Source of the DNA: Aurantiochytrium sp. KH105
Lineage: Eukaryota > Sar > Bigyra > Thraustochytrida > Thraustochytriidae
NCBI GenBank assembly: GCA_003116975.1
Contig: BGKB01000123.1
Coordinates: 1-64,000 of the forward strand
Reading direction: 5' to 3'
DNA: 64,000 nucleotides
Positions 37,173 to 48,459 of this stretch are shown here, piece after piece. Within the stretch, counting starts at the first letter, position 1; each line of letters starts with the position of its first letter. Made by a program: the position numbers and the translations under genes. The notes beneath the pieces are model-generated. The model saw only the letters and a program-made list of their open reading frames with translations, ran no database searches and was not told the DNA's origin.

Positions 37173-38794
37173 GTAAGAGCAGCGTGCATGCGGGCACCGA
37201 TATGCATGTTTTTATCGCGCATGAGCAAGGAGGAGGACAAGGGTGGGCGGCGATGAGTGGGAGCGAGAGTGGGAAGCGTCGTGCGCGCATGGAGCGCGGG
37301 TGGAGAAACGGAGGTGAGGTAGGTGTACGAGCGCAGACGGCGGGGGAGAAAGAGGAACGGTAACGCGAAGACGGAGGACGCGCGAGCCCTTGGCTCCGGA
37401 ACGAGTTCAATTTCAGGCCTCGAGATGCTTCGCCAGCATGTGGCGCACTTGCGCCGCTTCCATGCATGCTTTTCGCCTTTCCAAGCCTCGCACGCCTTTC
37501 CTTCCTGGGTGTGGTGGTGCAGCACCAGCAGAGGTTGATGGATAACGAACGAGCCAGCGAGCCAGCGCATGTGCAACCGGGCCACGCATGAACGGATGGA
37601 CGGAAGGGTGCAGGAGGCGGAGGAGATGCGTGAATGCACGGATGAAGGAATGCATGTGAACAATCGAATGGACGGACCGTCTTGTCGTCGTCGTCATCGT
37701 CATCTTCCACCCGTTCACCGCACTCAATCATTTGTTCATTCGAGGCCCGAGGCCCTCTCCGCACAGAGCTTCACGGCCTTTTCTCGCAGTTGCAAGCGGC
37801 AGAGAATCCGTTCCTCTCCGTCGCGTTGCGTTGCGCAGACTCTGGGCACGCACGCAAGCTAGCAAAAGGGCGGCGGTTTGACTGCTTGCCTGCTGCTGCT
37901 TGCTTGCTTGCCTGCTTGGGCTTCCTACCGGAGGCGTCGAGCTCTTGGAACTCCGTCTCGCACACGCACGCCGAGCCGCGCTCGCAGCCACGCATCAACG
38001 CGCGCACACACGCACCGGCACCGCACGCAAGCGCGCCAGCAACGCTTTACTCGCGCGCTCGCACGAGAGCAGCTGCAAGAGGAGCTGCGCGAGCGCGCGA
38101 AGGAGGAAGACGCCGAGGACTCTCGCGTTCGAGCCCGAGGTGAGCTATGCGCTGCGCTGCACTGCAAGGCGTCGCGCTGCCTGTCAGCCCTGGCCGCTCG
38201 TGCGACTCCCCCGCTGGGGGACCCTGGCGAGGACGGCGAGCGTGTACCCCGTGCTCGCGTGCATGCAGCAGCAGCATCCTCGGGCGGAAAGCGAGCGAGC
38301 GAGCGATCATCGCGGGGTTCATTCTCATCGGCAGACACAGGGCCTAGGCGACGAAGAAGCTCGCGAGCCCAAGCCAAGCCAGGTAGGTCGCCAGCGCCTT
38401 GCATGCGCGCGTGTGTGTAACGGCGTCGTGCCACGCCACGGGTGCAGAGCAGCAAGGACATGAGAAGGATGGCCTCGGTCGCTCGGTCGGCCGCACGGAT
38501 GGCAGTGGATGGTGATCACGGTGGAGAATGGCGGAGGAAAAAATGCGTGCAAGGCAAGCTGGAACAAAGACCGAGGTCCAGCTTGGGCTCGATTTGGCTG
38601 GGTTGGATTGGTGCACGGATCGGATACGGTATGTCTATTCATTCACCCATCCATCCATCCATCCAAGTGCGAGGATGATTGATGAGTGCAGCACGTGGAA
38701 CGCTCACTCGCTCTCTCGCTCTGCGATGCGTTTTCTCCGCGCCGTGACTTGAGTCTTGCATCGTGCTGCTTTGCCTGGCATGAGCGTGTAGAAG

Positions 38795-38813
38795 CCCCCC
38801 CCCCCCCCCCCCC
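38795..38813. repeat. poly-C homopolymer (19 C)
   Basis: Nineteen consecutive cytosines, the second such tract in the island. Confidence 0.85.
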
Positions 38814-39451
38814 GGATGCGGCGTCCAAAGCGTGGGAAGTCCGGGCAAGCCTCGAGCGGCCGAGGCTAACCGAGCGAGCTGCCACTTTTATCGTCGCGCG
38901 GAGGCTCGCGAAGGGGGATCTCCGTCGCACATCTCAAAGTTCGCGGGCCCGCTCGGCTCCGGGCGAAACTCACCAGGCACCTGCACAACCATGGTGCGAC
39001 GCAAGATGAAGAAGACGAGAGAAAATGTCATCGCGAAACCGTGGCTCGACACGGCACGGCATGGCGTCGTGTGGCGTTGTGGTGAAGCAAGGCAATCTTG
39101 GGCAAGCGAGTCAAGGCGACACACGATTGAGCGTTGCGATTGGTGGGCTGTCCGGCTGGATGGGTGGCTAGCGAGCGAGCTATGCTGCTGGTTCTTCGCG
39201 GGGGTGCCTATTAGAAGGCCGGCCGGCTCGCGGGCCGCTTGCTGGGTCTTCGTTCCTTCGTGAGAGCTTTCCTGCCATCTGCGACCTGGTGCCAGCGAAA
39301 TTTAGCCCGGAAACGCGCAGTGCAGCTGTGCAAACAGGATCCGCTCGACCAGCACCCTGCGCATCGACGAGGTGTCAAGCGCAAGCGAGAGAGAAATCTT
39401 TGTCTCTGTTGTCGACGCTCGTACGTTTGCTCATTCGTCCGTTCGATCATT

Positions 39452-39486
39452 CGCATGCTTGCTTGCATGCTTGCATGCATGCCTGC
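39452..39486. repeat. GCATGCTTGC tract
   Basis: Alternating GCATGC and TTGC units with strong palindromic character. Confidence 0.7.
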
Positions 39487-40026
39487 AACGATTCGCCTGC
39501 CTTTCGATGCGCCGGATCTCCTCGCGTCTCGGCGCGTCTCGCTCCTCGACTCGTCTGCCATCGCGCCCCTGGTTCCAGCCACGGTGAGAAGACGGAACGC
39601 AGTCCTCCACAGCTAGCTAGCTGCCCCGATCGGGCCGGAAGTCGGCTGGGTCCGCTCCCGCACTTTTCCCCCACAGATAGGCGGAAGAAAGCGGCAGCAA
39701 GGGCAGGTCACTGGAGGGAGAAAAGGCGGCGCGAGGCGGGGGCGCGGCGACTGGGTATGCACCGACGGGGACCCGCGGATCGGGTGGGGCCCGCAGCGGG
39801 TGGTGCGGGGCGCAGTTGTCGCGGTCTGCGGTGAGGAAGACGCCCACAGCGGGCTATGGGTAGGCGGCGGTCTTCCGCAGGGGTCTGGTGGCTGTGGGGC
39901 CCGTGCCTTGGAGGAAGGTTTCGAACGGAAGCAATGCGTGAAAGACACCGTCGCAGCGCCGCGGCAATCTCGACGCTGCAGCGGCCAACGAGAGAAAGGG
40001 AAAAAGCTGCAGCCAGAAGCGCGTGG

Positions 40027-40052
40027 CAGGCAGGCAGGCAGGCAGGCAGGCG
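40027..40052. repeat. (GGCA)n repeat
   Basis: Six units of GGCA. Confidence 0.85.
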
Positions 40053-40534
40053 GGCGCCCCGAAGGTCCTCGCTCGCGCCCTCGAAATCGCTCGCCCGCTC
40101 GCTCTCTCCTTCTCTCCTTCCGCGTACGCACCAAGATCGCAGAGTGGAGCGGGGCCGCAGTGAGGCGCCGCCTCCGTGTCTGTCCTAGCGGCGGCAGCAG
40201 CCAGCAGGGACAAGGCGAGCTGAGCCGCCCAGCGCGGCAGGCGAAGCGACCTGCCTGCGTGTGCGTCTCGCGCCTTCTCTTTCCCTCCTGCGTTGCGTGC
40301 TGTTTGCAATGCAAGCGTGCAACCGATGTCTGGCGTCCGCTAGTTTAGGCTGCTTTAGCGAGCGAGCCGCTGCTGCGCCAGAGGAGCCCAAGCAAGCCCA
40401 AGCCCGCTTCCGCGCCTTCCCGGCCAGTGCCTGCAAGCACGCAAACAAGCGTGCACTCACGCTCGCACGCTCGCACGCTCGCTCGCTCGTCGGCAGGTGC
40501 GGAGCAGCGCAGCGCAGCGCGGCGCACCGTAGCG

Positions 40535-40568
40535 CAGAGCAGAGCAGAGCAGAGCAGCGCAGAGCAGC
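40535..40568. repeat. (AGAGC)n repeat
   Basis: AGAGC repeated with AGCGC variants. Confidence 0.75.
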
Positions 40569-40826
40569 GATCGTCGCCCGCCGCGGCGAGAGCACAAGCA
40601 AGCAAAAGCGCAAGCTAAAGCGCCGTAACTTCGCAGGCGGCGTACGCGCAGCCTGCCCAGCTGCCTGCCTGCCTGGGAGAGGCTCCGCCCCAGCCTGCGC
40701 GCGGCTGCGCTCGGCAGGGCCGCGCCCGCGTCGCTCCTGCGCGCGCGGCGTCGAGCGCGAGAGCCCCGGGCGCAGTCGCTCCAGGGCGCGGCGAGCGCGT
40801 CTTGGCCATCTCGCACGTGCCAGACA

Positions 40827-40916
40827 TACAAGACAAGACAAGACAAGACACGTCAAGCCAAGCCAAGCCAAGGCAGCCTTGGCGAGCGAGACGAGACGAG
40901 ACGAGACGAGACGACA
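40827..40916. repeat. compound pentamer tract (AAGAC, AAGCC, ACGAG)
   Basis: Within 90 bp three different five-base repeats occur in series: AAGAC (five units), AAGCC (three units) and ACGAG (about six units). The first two match the pentamers at 37060 and 35069. Confidence 0.8.
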
Positions 40917-41591
40917 CGCGCCGAGCCGAGTCCAGGCGAGGCCTTGCGCAGCAGACTGCCTCCGCGCGCACGAGCAGACGCGAGCCCGGCGCAGCCCAAA
41001 TCGGGTTGGCTCGAGGCGAGGCGAGGCGAGTCCTCGTTCTCGCCCCTGGCGCAGCCGCTGCGCGAGACCGCGGGGACGCCACGCGGGCGCACGAAGGGGC
41101 TCCTGGCGAGCGCGGCGGAGAGCAGCTCTGCCCTGCTCCGCGGTGCTGGGCTCTGCTCTGCCCTGCTCTGCTCTGCGCTGCGCGGCGCGGCGCGAAGGGT
41201 GCGACTCGCGTGGCAAGAAAGGTCGGGACGCAAAGCGAGAGACCGCACGGTCTCGCGCTGGGCACGTGGGACCCGCCGGGAGCCCATCCTGCGCACGGCG
41301 CGACCCCTCTCCCGCCGCGGCCTGTGCCGGGCGCAGGCGGACGCGGGCGGCTTCTCTCGCGTCGGGCGTGGCATCGGGGCGACGCCGCACGCCCCCTCGC
41401 GCGCGGGTGCGCGGCAGACGCGGGGGCGAACGCGAAGGAGCAGAGCAGAAAGAGGAAAGAGGCCGCCAGTCACTTTGGGCAATACCAGCTTCTCTTCTCT
41501 CGCGTGACGGATCCGATTGCTTGGCCTGCCTGCCTGCTTGCCTGCCTGCCTGTGGCCAGCGTCGCACGAAAGAATACCTTCGCAGTCCTGC

Positions 41592-41800
41592 GCGAGGAAT
41601 GAAAGGGTTGTAGATGACGTGCAGGACCATCGCGATCTACACCTGGAAACATCGAGCGCACCCGACGAGCTCGACGCCTCAAACGACAATTTTCTCGTGC
41701 TCACGTTGCGCGAACTAAAAGCACAAAGGAGAGAGAAACAGGGACAGGGAGAGAGAGAGCGAGAGAGAGAGAGAGTCTGTGCTCAGCTGTGACGGACAAC
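41592..41800 (+). other. coding-like stretch upstream of the Zn2Cys6 gene
   Basis: A plus-strand frame ending at 41792 reads NERVVDDVQDHRDLHLETSS and LDASNDNFLVLTLRELKAQR before running into a GA microsatellite (41744-41774) and a stop. Unlike the island to its left, its composition is varied and protein-like. It could be an upstream exon of the next gene, but no donor site with the right phase is obvious. Confidence 0.25.
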
Positions 41801-42020
41801 TTGAGTGCTCGCTTGCCACGCTGCTATATTTGCTGCTCTTCGTTCGTACTTTACGACGAGAGAAAACCTCAATACTGACACGCTCTTATTTGTTACGCCA
41901 TCCTTAGACACACAGAGGAAACCCTTCTCACGCACATCGACCTCAGTAGTTTTTTTCGGGTGAGTTCGTTCGACTCGCCCTCTCCCGTATCCGTCTTTTT
42001 ATAGAGAAGAACGCCGCTTC

Positions 42021-42119
42021 GTAAGTTTATTAGTCCGTTCTAGCGAGAACCTCCAGCCATTCCGCAAAACAAGTCTAACACTCCAAGCTCGGACCACAAT
42101 TTTATTCTGGAACGCAACA
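42021..42119 (+). other. candidate 5' leader intron of the Zn2Cys6 gene
   Basis: A perfect donor GTAAGT begins at 42021, a branch-like TCTAAC lies at 42073-42078, and acceptors end at 42119 (GCAACAG) or 42129 (CTGCAG). Size (99 or 109 nt) matches the 94-nt intron of the esterase gene. No ATG occurs from about 41700 to 42341, so it would interrupt the untranslated leader unless a more distant coding exon exists. Confidence 0.4.
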
Positions 42120-42341
42120 GTCTCTGCAGACGCAGACCCCCCTACGCACGACGCGGAGTGGATCCTGTCGAGCGTTGGCGCGCAAGAAATTACGAACCTT
42201 GACATCTTCGACGAGAGCGAAACGTCCGACAACGTGAACACCGTCGTCAACGCCAACGCCGATACCGCCGACGAGGCCACATCCGGTATCCCAACCAGAA
42301 TCATCGCGGAGCAACGACGCGCAAGCCACCACTCGCTTTGT

Positions 42342-44494
42342 ATGAGACAAAACACGGACGACGCCCACGCCAAGGCGCGTCATGAGTTGCCGCGCGAATC
42401 CCAGCAACGCATGCCTTCGAACCGACCCGTAGGCGTCTCCGCCACAGGGCTTCGCCCGGCAACCGCCGCCTCCGCGGCCTCGTCTTCGTCATCCCCCTCC
42501 ATCTCTTCGGCCGCTTCCTCCTCCGCAGTCCCCTCTGACCCTCTGCAACCGCAATTTCCACACGCCGACGCCGCTGCTGCTCGAGGCTTCGCCTACCCAC
42601 CACACCACATGTCCCAGCGACAGATGCAGCAGCAGCAACATCAGCAGCAGCAGCAGCAACAGCGAGGCCAGGGGAACGAACCCCGCGCCTCCGGTGGCGC
42701 CTCACTGCGCGGCGGCCATCTCGTCGATGAACACGCCCTTGCAAACGCCACGCTCATGTACGGAGACAGCGGCAACGTGCGTCTCCTGCAGACCGACATG
42801 CGCGCCTCCAGCAACGCCAGCTCGCACAGCAGCTCGTACTCGAGCGAGGACGGCGGCATCGCGAGCCCCAAGCTCGGCACGATCAGCGCGTCCGTCTCGG
42901 GCCCACCGCACCCGCAACGCTCGAGCGGAATTGGCACACACGCCTCGCGCAGAAGCAGTAGCACGAGCAGCAGCAGTAGTAGCAGTAGTCGCAGCAGCAG
43001 TGGGGTCAAGAGACAAATTGGACGCATGGGCAAATTGACAGCAGAGGCCGGGACCGATCTTGGCGCCGAGGGCGGCGCCTCCGGTGCCTCGGTCTCCTCC
43101 ACCGCAGGCGACGATACGCTCAGCGAACATGGCAAGGAAAAGCGGCGCAGAGTCGCGAGCAAACGCAATGCCTGCGAGGCCTGCTACAACGGCCGTGTAA
43201 AGTGCGAGTATTCCTCCGAGTCCGCGCAACGCTGCAAGCGCTGCGAACGTCTCAACAAGGAGTGTGTTAGCCGAATCGTCTTTCGCGGAGGCAAGCCCAA
43301 AAGCAACAAGTTCATCAACAAAATCAACGAGTATAGAGCGAACGCTTCGCAGAGCGGGCCCACCGGCCTTGCCATCCTCGCTGGGTCCGTCTTTGTGCCC
43401 CAGCATAATCTGTCGCACATTGAGCTCGCTTCGGCGGCGCAGGCCCTCGTTGACCTCTACCGCGAGCTCGGCCTCGGCCTTCGTCCGCCCACTGCGCTGC
43501 GTTGGCTCCTCAATTCCCTCACGCTCACCGCCATTCGCGAAAACAACACGACGCGTCTGCATCACTGCACCTCCGTTGCCATGGCAAGTGGCTACAAGTT
43601 GCATCTTGACCAGGCTGCACGCGGCGAAACGGCGTCGCTTCCTCCAGAGCTTAACGCCCTCTTTGACAGAGAAATCGACAGCGAAATTTACGACTCCACA
43701 GCTGGGGCCGCCTTTGTCATCAAACACGAGGGCGCAGTGCGGACCATTCAGGCCAACCAGGACTGGGAATTCCTCTTTGAGACCACCGCGAGCATGTCCG
43801 CAGACCTTGTCGGCAAGCCGCACGGCCTCCTTTGGAGCCGCTACGTCGAACGGCGATTCACAGAGCAGTTTGCTGCCGCCGTGCTCATGGAATTTCTGCG
43901 CTGTGGAGAACCCAAGACGTCGGTTCCAGGGATGCCTCCTCGCGTCGCGTGGACATACACTACGCCCACCAAGGTGGAGTTTGTCGACAGCGAGCGGGCG
44001 CGCTATTCGGGCAACATGTACCAAACGGGTGTTCTTTCTATTGACGGCCGTTTGCTCTACTTTATTGTGGGCTTTCGAAATATCGAGGCTCTCGACAATA
44101 CCGCACGCGCGAGGCTCCAGGCAGCGCTGCGCGCGCGGAGGGGCGCCGAGAGCAGTGGGTACGCCTCTCGCAGAACAAATGCACACGGCATCCCCCATGG
44201 CCAGTACCAGCCTCAGCAGCAGCAGCAGCAGCAGCAACCGCAACATCATGCGCCTTTTCAGGGTGGCGGGGACTTTTCAATCTCGCCCACTGCTGCCTCC
44301 GTGCAGGGTTATCCGATGCAGCATCCCCATATGCATCCGCAGCATGCGCATCCGCACCAGCATCCGCAAATGTACCCGCCGCCGCAGCAAGGCCCCATGC
44401 ATTCGCAACAAATGTACCACCATTCGCAGCAGCAGCAACAACAACCGCCGCACGCGCATCTCCAAAATCAGCGCCGCCATCATCAAATGCAGAT

Positions 44495-44535
<41 letters not shown>

Positions 44536-44951
44536 TGAACGCAATGCGCGGAGTGCACCCCGGCACGAGCGAGTCTGCGCGCGTCTCCTCGACGTCGGGC
44601 GGCCCACCGCTACCGACTGGAGGCCAAGGGGCCAGATCCAACTCGCCCGCGCCGCGGTCCGGAGATGATTTTGACGACATCTTCTCCCTCTTTGTTCCTT
44701 CCAATGAGTCCCAATACCAATACATGCAGCATCCTCAGCATCCTCAGCAGCAGCAAATGCAGCAGCAGCAGCAAATGCAAGGATCTCAACACGGAGCAAC
44801 CGCAAATGCAGCAGGACCTTGGCGGCCGCCTGGCGCAAAGCCTACTTCTACGGCTGCCTCAACTGCAGCAGCGACCGCAGCATCTTCAACCTCGGCGGCT
44901 GGGTCCCCATCCTCAGCCTCAAATCTTCGTAAGCGCCGCGGTCCAAAGTGA
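42342..44951 (+). CDS. Zn(II)2Cys6 transcription factor with PAS-like domain and polyQ
   Basis: 869 residues from the first ATG, 42342. The frame stays open upstream through a GTG at 42234, with plausible acidic protein text but no ATG. A zinc cluster lies at 278-308 with exact spacing C-x2-C-x6-C-x9-C-x2-C-x6-C (CEACYNGRVKC, then CKRCERLNKEC). Residues ~430-610 resemble a PAS domain, an arrangement known from the fungal ERT1/AcuK gluconeogenic regulators. Gln, His and Ser runs flank these, the longest a pure CAG tract near 44496-44532. The protein should bind DNA in the nucleus. Zn2Cys6 factors are chiefly fungal, so a copy here is notable. The assigned start is likely but a longer form is possible. 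Confidence 0.88.
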
Positions 44952-46419
44952 TTCTGTTCCGTCTTTCCATCGCGTCATCCATTTGTTCAATGGGAATGGG
45001 TTCCGATGGTGAGCAAGCCCTGTCATGAAATGCAATTTGACCCTGAGTTCCTCATCACCCACCACATCACGTCACGTCACGTCACGTCACGTCACGTCAC
45101 ATCGCATCAAGCAAGTCCTACAGAGGTCACGCTTCTCCAAGCGAACGATGTCGTTTCCTTTCCGCTTCTTCTTTTCTTCTTCTCTCCCTCTTTGGACCCG
45201 AAGGGATCGGGTTGCAGCAGAGAATCTTTAAAAAATGCCTTATTGATAACGCGGTTTGGGAAAGGTGACTGACTCGTTTGGTGAGAACGACTCATCATGC
45301 TCATGGTACGCCCTACGGCGCGCACGCTTTTCTACATTAGTTTTCCATTCGTCGAATATGAAGAGCCGCGTGACTGGCTACTATCTTTCTTTCGCAAACT
45401 CTAACTACTACTCCCTTCTTACTTTATTCATTGACAGCTTGCTGTGTCTTGGTCTCTGTTGCTTCATCCGTCAGTCGTCAGTCAGACGAAGCAACGTCGT
45501 TATCTCACAGCCAAAAGGCTGCCCTTGCACGCGTATTTGTGTTCATTGACGCCCCGTTCACATCGTCACCATCGATCGGTCAACACGTATGGACGACGAG
45601 CAGACAACGTGTAACTGACAAATGGGCTTGCATACTCGCTTGCTCCCTTGCTCGCTTGCTCACTTGCATTTGTTACTTGCTTGTCAACGTGCAGAGATCA
45701 GCGTCTTCTGGACGTCCTCTTTTTTTCCCTTGCCTCCACCACAAGGCTTGCTACATGCGTCATCACTCCATGGAACTCACCGTCAGGCCCTACCTCGCCA
45801 GGTAACCGTCGCAGCCGCTGTGCCATGCTGCGCTACGCTCGTCACTCCTTGTTCTGCCTCTCCCTGCTTGCTATGAAGGACCAGAACCGACCGAGCGAAA
45901 CGAACGTTTCGGCCCCATTCACCCCGACCAAAAGCGGCCTCGGAGCCGCCGGCGAGACCGGTCGGGACCCGCAGCCCTTCCCGCTCCGCCTCTCCCGGCC
46001 TCGGCCTCCTGCGTCGCGCCCGGGCCCTCGCATGCGCAGGCGCGGGCGCAGTCGTCGCGGCGCGACCGAGGCCTCGCCGCGCGGATTCCCAGCCCGGGAG
46101 ACGGGCCCGAGGCCTGAAAGACCTGATTGACCCGCGAATCGGGGGCCCGCGCGGCGATTGGGGGCCCGCCGCGAGCGAGCCATCGGTCGCTCGATCAATG
46201 CTCGAACAGAACGGAGGCGAGAAAGCGGGCGCGCTTGGAGAAGCCGCGCGGGCGGCCTTGCGCGAGCGAGCAAGCCCGGAGCCCGCGACCGACGCCCCGG
46301 CCGGCGCGGCGCGGCAGCGCGAGCCCCGCGCGGACGCGGCGAGCCCCGGCGCGGCGCAGTCGAACGCGCGGCGCGGCGAGGGCGCGCACGCGACCCGAGC
46401 TAGCTAGCTAACGGACGCC
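44952..46419. other. 1.5 kb spacer, no supported gene
   Basis: Holds the 3' flank of the Zn2Cys6 gene, a TCACG repeat (45069-45101), a CTTGCT-rich patch near 45640-45670 and a GC-rich block (45930-46400) that is the promoter side of the next gene. Short frames on both strands lack features. Confidence 0.5.
45069..45101. repeat. (TCACG)n repeat
   Basis: Six to seven units. Each junction creates CACGTCAC, which contains an ACGTCA half-site of the type bound by many bZIP proteins. Confidence 0.85.
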
Positions 46420-48459
46420 ATGCCGCTCCAGGAGCTGCTGCAGATCGACGTCGACGCGGAGGGACGCGTGCGCAGGAGGAGGCGGTCCTGGAGCTCGGCG
46501 AGCAGCCCGCAGCACCTGAAAGCGCCCGGGCACCTGCTGCAGCACCACCCGCTCGGGACGGAAAACAACAGCGGCACCAACAACAACAATGACGATGCGG
46601 ATTTTCTGCCACCACCCCCGCCCGCCGTGAAAGACCTCGGCATTGCCTCGCGCTCGCAGACCCTCGATGACTATGGTGAAGATGCCGCGCCCCGAGATCT
46701 GGCCGGCAACGGGAACGCCAGCAACAGAGCACGACAGGGCCAAGGTTCGACCAATGACAACATCCGCCTTGCACTCTTGCGAAGCCGCGGAAACGTTCCC
46801 AGCCTGGCCGGGCGCACCCACGACGAGGACGACCACGACGAGGAAGAGGAGGACGACCACGATCACAGCGAGATTCTTTCCAATGTTGACGTGAGGCGCG
46901 ACCTCGACGATGATGCCTATGATTCCGACACCCTCCGGGACATTGACGACCTCCTCTCACCGCAGGGATCGGCGCTGCTAGATCACCACGATGTGTACGA
47001 GGAGGAAGACGACGACGACGACGATGAAAACGATGATGGTGGCGCTGCAGGTGACGAGGCCAGTCACGCGAGTAATGGGCATGGAAATCGACAGGTCCCT
47101 GGGCCCAAGGATGCCGTCTTTACTCGCAGAATCTCGCACTTGGGCGACGTGCAGACGGACGGTGGGCACTCCGAGGCCGAAGTCAAAGCAGAGAATGTCA
47201 CGCCCAGTCGCGGTCGGCGCTTTGACTTTGCGAGCACAGCCAGCGACGATAGCACCGTCGATATTCTCAATCTCATCAATGTATCCCGACAAAAGCGTTC
47301 CGAAAGGAGGCGAAAAGGTCTCGACCGTATGCTCACACCGGAGAGCGTCTCCAAGCACCTTCGCACGCGCAGCGACACTGACATTTGCGGGTCTGCCGAA
47401 AAAGCAGCTCGCAGAAAGGCTGTAAGTACCAAGGGTTGGAAGGCTTTCGGCTCGCGCGACCACCCTCCGCGCCTTTCGACCTTGCGCAAAGTTGTCTCCT
47501 CTAGCCGTTCTCTCGCGGCCACCGCAGAGGCTTCGCAAAAGGCACTTGCACAGCGCAAGCGCAGGCAACAGCTTCAGGATCAGGACGATCTGCTTCTCGA
47601 TACGGGCGCTGCCGAGACACCGGCTGAATCGACGTCCCAAGTCAAGGAGAAGTCACCATCATCACCCACAACAGCGACCACCAAAAAACTTCAGGCTTGG
47701 TCTATGGTGGACATTTTGCGTTGGACTCTCGTGTTAACGTTGTGGGCAATTGCTATTGTCAATCCTCATCTCATTGTGGACCTGTCGCGCGCCATGACCG
47801 GCGCAACTCTTTCGGTCTCTGCGCCAGCATCATCTTCCCGAGCGGATGTGAAGCCGCCAGTCGAGCTCGCGCCTGTTCGCACCCCACAAGTGGATCTAGA
47901 AGAAGACGTGCCCAAACCGTCAGAGGTTGACGAGAAAACGGTGCGTAGTGTCGAGAGGAAAATAACGCAGCAACCTAGGGCCGACGAGCAACCTGCACGT
48001 TTCGTCATGCCTACTGAACCCGCGCGAGTAGAGTTTGCGTACCCCAACGCTGATGGAGCTAGCGTGCCGCAGGCAGGGGTCACGTTGCGACTCAAGTTTT
48101 TCCACCTCTTTCCAGAACAGCTTGCTCTCCACCGCAACCCGCGTCTGTGTATGAGACTCTCAAATGGCGGCGAAGACACGCTGCTGGGATGTGTCCCAGT
48201 AAAAGACGCGCACATGGAGGTCTCACTCAAGTCGCTCCAGTTGGGACCTACTCGCGTGGTTGCAACGCTTGTATCGGAGGCAAAGAAGCTCGGCCGAGCA
48301 GCAAGGCAAATGAATGTTGTTTTGATGGATCCCGTTCCGGAGGACCGAGCGCCGCACTCGACGACCACAACGACGACCGAGACAACGACCGACAACGATA
48401 CGCAAGAGCGCTGCGTTACGACGTGCTCGCGAACATGCACGATGACCTACGAGATGTGA
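46420..48459 (+). CDS. acidic single-pass membrane protein, unknown function
   Basis: 679 residues from an ATG preceded by GACGCC. The N-terminal ~430 residues are disordered in style: Asp/Glu/His-rich tracts (HDEDDHDEEEEDDHDHSEIL near 140; a long D/E run near 195) mixed with basic, Ser-rich segments (TRSDTDICGSAEKAARRK). One membrane segment lies at ~433-455 (ILRWTLVLTLWAIAIVNPHL). After a charged Pro-rich linker, the last ~130 residues (from VEFAYPNADGASVPQAGVTL) look like a beta-sandwich that would face the lumen or outside if the N-terminus is cytosolic. Two Thr-rich and Cys-containing stretches end the protein. I do not recognise a family. Confidence 0.85.
   Translation: MPLQELLQIDVDAEGRVRRRRRSWSSASSPQHLKAPGHLLQHHPLGTENNSGTNNNNDDADFLPPPPPAVKDLGIASRSQTLDDYGEDAAPRDLAGNGNASNRARQGQGSTNDNIRLALLRSRGNVPSLAGRTHDEDDHDEEEEDDHDHSEILSNVDVRRDLDDDAYDSDTLRDIDDLLSPQGSALLDHHDVYEEEDDDDDDENDDGGAAGDEASHASNGHGNRQVPGPKDAVFTRRISHLGDVQTDGGHSEAEVKAENVTPSRGRRFDFASTASDDSTVDILNLINVSRQKRSERRRKGLDRMLTPESVSKHLRTRSDTDICGSAEKAARRKAVSTKGWKAFGSRDHPPRLSTLRKVVSSSRSLAATAEASQKALAQRKRRQQLQDQDDLLLDTGAAETPAESTSQVKEKSPSSPTTATTKKLQAWSMVDILRWTLVLTLWAIAIVNPHLIVDLSRAMTGATLSVSAPASSSRADVKPPVELAPVRTPQVDLEEDVPKPSEVDEKTVRSVERKITQQPRADEQPARFVMPTEPARVEFAYPNADGASVPQAGVTLRLKFFHLFPEQLALHRNPRLCMRLSNGGEDTLLGCVPVKDAHMEVSLKSLQLGPTRVVATLVSEAKKLGRAARQMNVVLMDPVPEDRAPHSTTTTTTETTTDNDTQERCVTTCSRTCTMTYEM

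Larger units (their letters stand above)
30140..41590. other. 11.5 kb gene-poor, microsatellite-rich island
   Basis: No frame here shows a domain, membrane pattern or credible gene structure, although frames up to ~480 codons are open on both strands (notably 40185-41630 minus and 40261-41613 plus, mutually antisense). The DNA is GC-rich and crowded with short-unit repeats of 2, 4, 5, 9, 12 and 28 bp, many listed separately. Promoter, origin, centromere or subtelomeric function cannot be judged from sequence alone. Confidence 0.55.

Noticed and set aside
40185-41630. 450-481 codon frames on opposite strands
   Set aside because: Mutually antisense, repeat-containing and Arg/Ala-rich. No motif, no shared reading with known proteins, no credible start context.
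42234-42341. GTG start for the Zn2Cys6 protein
   Set aside because: GTG is not a normal nuclear start codon. The ATG at 42342 is preferred, while the possibility of an upstream exon is kept as a finding.
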